Shown here one piece after another: positions 59,836 through 64,000 of a stretch of 64,000 nt of DNA. Below the pieces are notes generated by a model, which saw only the letters and a list, made by a program, of their open reading frames with translations, was not told the DNA's origin and did not search any database. Numbering within the stretch: position 1 is the stretch's first letter; every line of letters starts with the position of its first letter. Both the position numbers and the translations under genes were made by a program. This DNA comes from PALSA-968 sp964387075 (GTDB taxonomy: Bacteria; Bacteroidota; Bacteroidia; B-17B0; Aurantibacillaceae): contig CAYLVB010000004.1 in assembly GCA_964387075.1 (NCBI GenBank), forward strand, positions 186,001 through 250,000, read 5' to 3'.

Positions 59836-61776
59836 TTATTGATTTTTAATTATTGATTTATTATTTGTCGGACTTAAAATTTCTCGTACTTCAAACTGAC
59901 GATACCATACAAGGATGCTCACCGTATGCAGTCCCGGCAGTTTGAACCGCCAATTCATTTTACCATCAATGACAGTTCCGGCCAGCTCTGTTACTTCAGC
60001 AACATTGAGTATGCTTTGAGGGCTGGCGTATAGCTCAAAAGAGATTGGTTTGCTTTTAATATTTCCGGTTGGGGTGAACTTGTTCACCCGGAAACTGTTT
60101 AATCTTTCTGCTCCAGTTACTACAAATTTTGCGTGTTGAATCACAGCAGGATTACTTTGCAGATCCTCCCGCATTTCAGGGTAATCGGAGTTAATTGTAA
60201 CGGTACTACTAACAGGCAGATACCCGATTGCATTAATGGTATTATTGCTGGTATCGGAAACGTATATCGTTTTGTTGAAGCTATTGAAAGCCCCACCGAT
60301 GTTCTGTTCTCCGAAACTCAACCCATCTACTTTACTATTGTCCGGGCGAATAACAGTGAATGTGTTATCAGCCCTATTCTGAACATACAAGTAACTGTTA
60401 TAAGAATCGAAGAAACTGTTGTAAGGTTTATTTCCCGTTGCAATACTTCCAATAATAGTGTGCGTGGCTGTTTCAATTTGGTAAATGAAATTGTTATTGG
60501 TTGCCACCGCATACATACTGTTGTTTGCCGGATTGTAGGTAACGGATGTAGGGTATTGTCCAACAGCCGGAATAGTCGTTATCAGAGCATTGGCACTGCT
60601 ATAAACAGTAATGCTGTTACCAAGCGAATTGGCAACATATATGTCTCCGTTCACAGGATTAACTCCAACACCGATAGGATCCTGCCCCGTTGGAAGTGGT
60701 GAACCTGGTACTTCGGTTAATGCTTCAGCATCAATAACACTTAGGTTATCACTTACGATATTAGCGACATAGACACGAAGGTTAACCGGATTGAAAGCTG
60801 CTGCAACAGGGCGACTACCAACCGGTACATAGCCAATAACATTCAGCGATAAATCAATAACAGCAAGTACATTGGCAACAGAACATACTACATACACAAA
60901 GCCGTATTTACTGCTGGAGCTTTTTGAGTTGACTGTGAGTGCAACAGGCGAAGCAAAGCCTGGAAATGTCGGTTGTAGCTGTATCACTTTTACAACCTGG
61001 TTATTTCCATCCAGGACAGTTACAGAACCGCTTAATTGATTAGCCACATACACATGCTGGTTGGCTGGATTAACGACAATGCCCTGTGGATGAACACCGG
61101 TAGGAATACTGATTTGTGCAACAATGGTATGATCCTGAATATCTCCCGGACCAGGTGCGCTTACACTGATATTCTGATTTGCTCCCCATAACACTACTTC
61201 TTTTTCTTCGGTGGATTTGTTATGAATAGTTACCTGTGCTTTTGGAAATTCACGGTAGATGTCGGAAAAAGGGTTAACAGAAAATGGCGTAACCTCACGG
61301 GTTTTCCATTTGCCCATCATGTTATCGTAAGCTGCCTTGCTAAAATTGGTTGGAAAAGGCTTTGACTTTTTTCTCCTTGCAGGATCATCATTAGATACAT
61401 CAATGATTCTTTGCTTTGTTCCAAAACGCTTTAAATCCTTTTCATACTTTTCCTCAAACTTTTCTTGTGGAGATTTGGCAGGCTTTTTAAGCGGTAAAAT
61501 TTCTTTGATGCGTTTATTTGGTATAGCATCATCCGCAACATCAATGAGTTTTATTTTTGTACCGAAACGCTTTAAATCTTTTTCATAGCTCTCGCTTGTT
61601 TTATCCAATCTAAGTTTAACACGAAGGTTAGTATTGGTAGCCTCAAAGAAATTATCGTCTGTACCCTCATAGGTTTTTTCGACAAAGTTCGCCTCATCAG
61701 ATTTTTCCTTATCAGATAAAATCTTCTTGATGCTTTGCGCTAAAAAATTAATTCCTATGTTTCCGCTACGCTTCAT
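59836..61776 (-). CDS. Charged N-terminal domain fused to a YncE-like beta-propeller
   Basis: A 646-residue protein. The N-terminal 170 residues are charged and hold a repeat pair (YEKDLKRFGTK at about 63 and 109). A small beta-domain (about 180-215) and then a seven-bladed propeller of YVTN type (about 220-520: PTGVHPQGIVVNPANQHVYV, PVGSRPVAAAFNPVNLRVYV) follow, then a beta-rich C-terminal domain (about 540-640). There is no signal peptide. A propeller in this block suggests a receptor-binding or vertex-type virion protein (inference). Confidence 0.75.
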   Translation of the reverse strand: MKRSGNIGINFLAQSIKKILSDKEKSDEANFVEKTYEGTDDNFFEATNTNLRVKLRLDKTSESYEKDLKRFGTKIKLIDVADDAIPNKRIKEILPLKKPAKSPQEKFEEKYEKDLKRFGTKQRIIDVSNDDPARRKKSKPFPTNFSKAAYDNMMGKWKTREVTPFSVNPFSDIYREFPKAQVTIHNKSTEEKEVVLWGANQNISVSAPGPGDIQDHTIVAQISIPTGVHPQGIVVNPANQHVYVANQLSGSVTVLDGNNQVVKVIQLQPTFPGFASPVALTVNSKSSSSKYGFVYVVCSVANVLAVIDLSLNVIGYVPVGSRPVAAAFNPVNLRVYVANIVSDNLSVIDAEALTEVPGSPLPTGQDPIGVGVNPVNGDIYVANSLGNSITVYSSANALITTIPAVGQYPTSVTYNPANNSMYAVATNNNFIYQIETATHTIIGSIATGNKPYNSFFDSYNSYLYVQNRADNTFTVIRPDNSKVDGLSFGEQNIGGAFNSFNKTIYVSDTSNNTINAIGYLPVSSTVTINSDYPEMREDLQSNPAVIQHAKFVVTGAERLNSFRVNKFTPTGNIKSKPISFELYASPQSILNVAEVTELAGTVIDGKMNWRFKLPGLHTVSILVWYRQFEVREILSPTNNKSIIKNQ

Positions 61777-62563
61777 TTAATTTCAAATTGTTTTTTCGTG
61801 AATACCAATCAATGAATTGCGTAATGTCCTCCACTCTTGATAAGTGGCCTTGTCCCACTGATTCAGGATGTGCGCTAAAAATCTTGGTAGTCGCATAAAT
61901 AGCTTCCAGTCTTGGAAATCCTAAATCCAGGTACAGGCGTATTCCTGTCAGGTCGGCTGGTTTTTCAAGCCTTGTAGGTATCTGAAAATGGAAGCGCTCA
62001 TGGAACATTACAACAAGCCTTACGGGGATTGTATAGCCTGCAAATGCCGCTTGGGATATTTGCATTCTTCCCGATTTCCGGTTTGTCCGTGCAGGCGTAA
62101 CCAATGGATCTCCTTGTTCATCTTCAATAACAGGCAGGTATTGGATTAAAAAATCACCGTCCTTGCTGTCGTAAACTCCTGTTGGCAGATAACCTGCTTT
62201 GGTTGCAAAGTCCTGTGCAAAGTCAATGAAACGGTGCATTTGAGGTTCAGCCCAAACAGCCCTGGGTTTAAATTTTTCCAGCTCAAATTTTTCAACCTTG
62301 AAATGCGTGTCATCGCCATAAGTTTTATCTTGTAATTCTACCATGAGCTGATCGGGAGAGAGTGGAAATGGAAGTGTAAACTCTCTATACCCTGGATTCT
62401 TACCTTTAAATACTTCCTTCTTAAAAGGAACTCTCCTTCGGATATAATCTGTATTTGGTTTAGTAGCATCAAAGCATCGAACGGCCAATGCACAAGGCTC
62501 ATAAGCACGAATGCCTATCTTGACTTTGAACTTTTGGTGTTGTGATGGAATTGGAATGACCAT
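61766..62563 (-). CDS. HExxH protein, putative virion metallopeptidase
   Basis: A 265-residue protein. The N-terminal half is beta-rich (KFKVKIGIRAYEPCALAVRCF). The C-terminal half carries VRLVVMFHERFHFQIP with the zinc motif HERFH (188-192), a downstream acidic pair (LEKPADLTG) and an LGFPRLEA motif, which would be the third-ligand region. No signal is seen. It overlaps the propeller gene by 11 bases. A protease or lysostaphin-like cleaving role is possible. It could also be a structural protein with a chance motif. Confidence 0.6.
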   Translation of the reverse strand: MVIPIPSQHQKFKVKIGIRAYEPCALAVRCFDATKPNTDYIRRRVPFKKEVFKGKNPGYREFTLPFPLSPDQLMVELQDKTYGDDTHFKVEKFELEKFKPRAVWAEPQMHRFIDFAQDFATKAGYLPTGVYDSKDGDFLIQYLPVIEDEQGDPLVTPARTNRKSGRMQISQAAFAGYTIPVRLVVMFHERFHFQIPTRLEKPADLTGIRLYLDLGFPRLEAIYATTKIFSAHPESVGQGHLSRVEDITQFIDWYSRKNNLKLNEA

Positions 62564-62568
62564 GATTG

Positions 62569-63099
62569 TTATGCTGCTGCTTGTAAAACTGGTTCTGCCG
62601 AAGCTACTACCGGAGTTGCTACGGGTATTTGTGTTTGGGCTTGTGCCTGTGCCTGTGCCTGTGCGTTTTTGTTTTTCACCATTCGGGATAAGCCGTAAAG
62701 CCCTGCCAATAAAAGGATTGCTCCGCCTGCATAAACTACCATTGGTGGCATTCCCATTATTTTCTTTTCAGGTTTAGGATCTTCACCCGTACCACCCATA
62801 TTGATGTCATAGTCCGAAGGAGTGTTATCCTTGAAATATCCCATTACATTTTTGATAGTACTGGTAGCGCCTTCAATTCCTCCGGCTTTATCAAGGAGGT
62901 CTTTTGCTTTTTGACCAAGATGTTTTTTCTTGTATGCTTCAGCTTCCGAAACGGTTTTGTCCGCTTTGTCGGCCTCTGATTTTTTCTGCGCTGCTGCTTC
63001 TTTCTTAGCCTTGCGTTTGGCCTTCAGCTTGTCAAGAAAATTATCATAATCATCTTCGTAAAGCTGCATGATTCGTTGTGCTTTTTCGGCTCTTATCAT
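62569..63099 (-). CDS. Single-span protein with Ala-Gln repeat tail
   Basis: A 176-residue protein with a basic coiled coil (about 20-75, DKLKAKRKAKKEAAAQ), a Gly-rich linker, one helix (about 118-137, MVVYAGGAILLLAGLYGLSR) and an AQAQAQAQAQ tail. The tail is encoded by repeated six-base units (62640-62665) that could change length by slippage. Confidence 0.6.
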   Translation of the reverse strand: MIRAEKAQRIMQLYEDDYDNFLDKLKAKRKAKKEAAAQKKSEADKADKTVSEAEAYKKKHLGQKAKDLLDKAGGIEGATSTIKNVMGYFKDNTPSDYDINMGGTGEDPKPEKKIMGMPPMVVYAGGAILLLAGLYGLSRMVKNKNAQAQAQAQAQTQIPVATPVVASAEPVLQAAA

Positions 63100-63111
63100 T
63101 GTTTCTAAATT

Positions 63112-63339
63112 TTAGAGGATGTAAAGTAATTTGAGAGTTGAACCGTTGGCTACATAAGGCAATGCCTTATATCCTTTACCAACAAAAGAATAGCTCTTAG
63201 CCTCTCCAGGTGGCAGAGAAACTCCGTTAAAAGTTGCGATGTTGGCTCCGGTATTTTTCACTGAAATAAACAACGCTCCCTGTGGGGTTGCACCGTCAAC
63301 GTTTACTTCCTGTTCAATAGGTTCTGCTAAAATGTCCAT
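63112..63339 (-). CDS. Small beta-domain protein
   Basis: A 75-residue protein predicted to be all beta (GALFISVKNTGANIATFNGV, then LPPGEAKSYSF). Small jelly-roll-like capsid accessory proteins have such sequences. No family can be named. 12 bp from the next gene. Confidence 0.6.
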   Translation of the reverse strand: MDILAEPIEQEVNVDGATPQGALFISVKNTGANIATFNGVSLPPGEAKSYSFVGKGYKALPYVANGSTLKLLYIL

Positions 63340-63354
63340 GTCAAATAATTTTAA

Positions 63355-63981
63355 TTATGCTGCGACTTTCATTGGCTGTAAGACTTCTTTCGATTTTTTG
63401 TCAGATTTGTAAATTGCAACGCCAACAAGCAGAAGGGTAATACCGAGAAAAGCAAAACCGACCATTGGCCCGAAACTGGCTTCTTTTTTAGGATTACCGT
63501 TTTTATCCAGCTCTTTGCTTTCTAATTTTGCTGCCGATGATCCCTCTGCATCGGATTCATTTCCTGAAGTTTTACTTCCTTCGGATTTATCCTGAGTAGC
63601 TGCTGCGCCAGCACTTGCCATAGCTATCTTTTTTTCTTCGCTTGTTGAAGGTTCAGAAGTATCCCCTGGTTCTTTTTTTGCAGTTGAACTGGCAACACCA
63701 CTGGAAGTGCCTGCATTTTTTTTGTTTTTGTTCTTATCGAACAGTCCAAAATTTCCGAGGATCGGAAGTTTGCGTTTTCCTCCCGATGCAGGATCTTGTT
63801 TCTGCAATTTTTTTTCAGTTCGCTTGTCCTGTCTTAGCTGTTTTTTTTCAGTCCGATTCTGCTTTCTTTCTTCCTTTTTTTGCTGACGTTCTTCCTTTGA
63901 TTTGCGCTTGAACAGATAGTCGTAATTTTCTTCTTCGTATCCGTAGTAGCTGTTTTCGTTAAAGGTTTCTCCGATAATCAT
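63355..63981 (-). CDS. Highly charged protein with C-terminal membrane helix
   Basis: A 208-residue protein with an acidic Tyr-rich start (NENSYYGYEEENYDYLF), a strongly basic segment (about 26-70, RKSKEERQQKKEERKQNR), a Ser/Gly/Thr-rich disordered linker and one helix (about 172-190, MVGFAFLGITLLLVGVAIY). It could bind nucleic acid or a capsid shell on one side and a membrane on the other (inference). It is the first gene of the block visible here. Further genes may lie upstream, beyond 64,000. Confidence 0.6.
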   Translation of the reverse strand: MIIGETFNENSYYGYEEENYDYLFKRKSKEERQQKKEERKQNRTEKKQLRQDKRTEKKLQKQDPASGGKRKLPILGNFGLFDKNKNKKNAGTSSGVASSTAKKEPGDTSEPSTSEEKKIAMASAGAAATQDKSEGSKTSGNESDAEGSSAAKLESKELDKNGNPKKEASFGPMVGFAFLGITLLLVGVAIYKSDKKSKEVLQPMKVAA

Positions 63982-64000
63982 GGCTATTGTTTTTAATGGT

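Larger units (their letters stand above)
9297..64000. mobile_element. Integrated element, left end at the tRNA scar, right end not in window
   Basis: The left boundary is the tRNA-Met 3' fragment plus adjacent integrase and arm sites. From there the base composition drops visibly compared with 1-9.2 kb and remains AT-rich. Contents are recombinase, metal-resistance cargo, a TonB/two-component group and a virus-like structural block. No second copy of the tRNA half is seen up to 64,000. Conjugation genes, relaxase, terminase and replication genes are also not seen. It may be one element of at least 54.7 kb or nested elements. The nhaA scar at 43.0 kb would be a candidate inner boundary. Confidence 0.6.

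Noticed and set aside
60133..60702. 189-codon plus-strand ORF
   Set aside because: It is antisense to the propeller blades, and the regular blade repeats keep the frame open.
9300..64000. Conjugative transfer genes expected for an ICE
   Set aside because: No relaxase, coupling ATPase or Tra-type proteins are seen among the products in this window.

Overview
The window is from a Bacteroidota genome, probably a metagenome-derived assembly of the Sphingobacteriia/Chitinophagia/Flavobacteriia type. The evidence is the type IX secretion C-terminal domains (types A and B), promoters with the Bacteroidota -7 element TAnnTTTG, Bacteroidota-type tyrosine recombinases with an arm-binding domain, TonB/carboxypeptidase-regulatory receptors and HYC_CC_PP-type small proteins. 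There are two runs of exactly 100 N. Each is flanked by the same 55 bp on both sides, so both look like assembly joins.

Layout. (1) 1-9.25 kb is chromosomal DNA, visibly richer in G+C: two giant secreted repeat proteins (one running off the left edge), a dipeptide epimerase and a small hypothetical protein, ended by a strong terminator. (2) At 9.25-9.30 kb lies the 3' half of a tRNA-Met(CAT) gene, followed at once by arm-type repeats, a stand-alone arm-domain protein and a full tyrosine recombinase. This is the left end of an integrated element that has no right end in the window. (3) 11-43 kb is metal-resistance cargo, almost all on the minus strand. It holds a copper/silver set: split CusA pump, two CusB adaptors, CusC, multicopper oxidase, DUF3347, HMA and DUF2231 proteins, a Cys-rich four-helix copper protein, a His-rich lipoprotein and two HMA-AraC regulators. 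Type IX-secreted proteins sit inside the same transcription unit (M43 protease, CotH protein, haem-motif protein). A second set, czcA-czcC fusion, czcB and czcD, handles divalent cations. (4) 43-49.8 kb is plus-strand: an nhaA scar, a structured RNA, four tiny genes, then an OmpR-type two-component system, a transporter, a TonB-dependent receptor and a PepSY-like protein. The three promoters of this group share the same direct repeat at the same distance from the -7 element. (5) 49.8-64 kb is a densely packed minus-strand run of 22 genes that continues past the right edge.

The last block is the most unusual part. It encodes many small proteins with one membrane span, three paralogous fibre proteins with phage-fibre repeats, a beta-propeller protein with a charged N-terminal region, an HExxH protein, an overlapping spanin-like pair and three peptidoglycan hydrolases (T7-lysozyme-type amidase, GH108 muramidase, M23 endopeptidase). 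Two of the hydrolases are membrane-anchored. No tail tube, sheath, tape measure, baseplate, portal or terminase is seen. The best inference is the cell-entry, fibre and membrane part of a virion of uncertain type, possibly a tailless membrane-containing virus, whose capsid and packaging genes would lie beyond 64 kb. If it belongs to the same element as the integrase, the element carries metal resistance as cargo.

Two intergenic regions (11.07-11.34 kb and 43.27-43.49 kb) share a promoter, a two-codon minigene ATG-ATG-TAA and a long hairpin whose apical strand can pair with a downstream segment. The stems differ in sequence but keep pairing, which suggests an undescribed structured RNA family.
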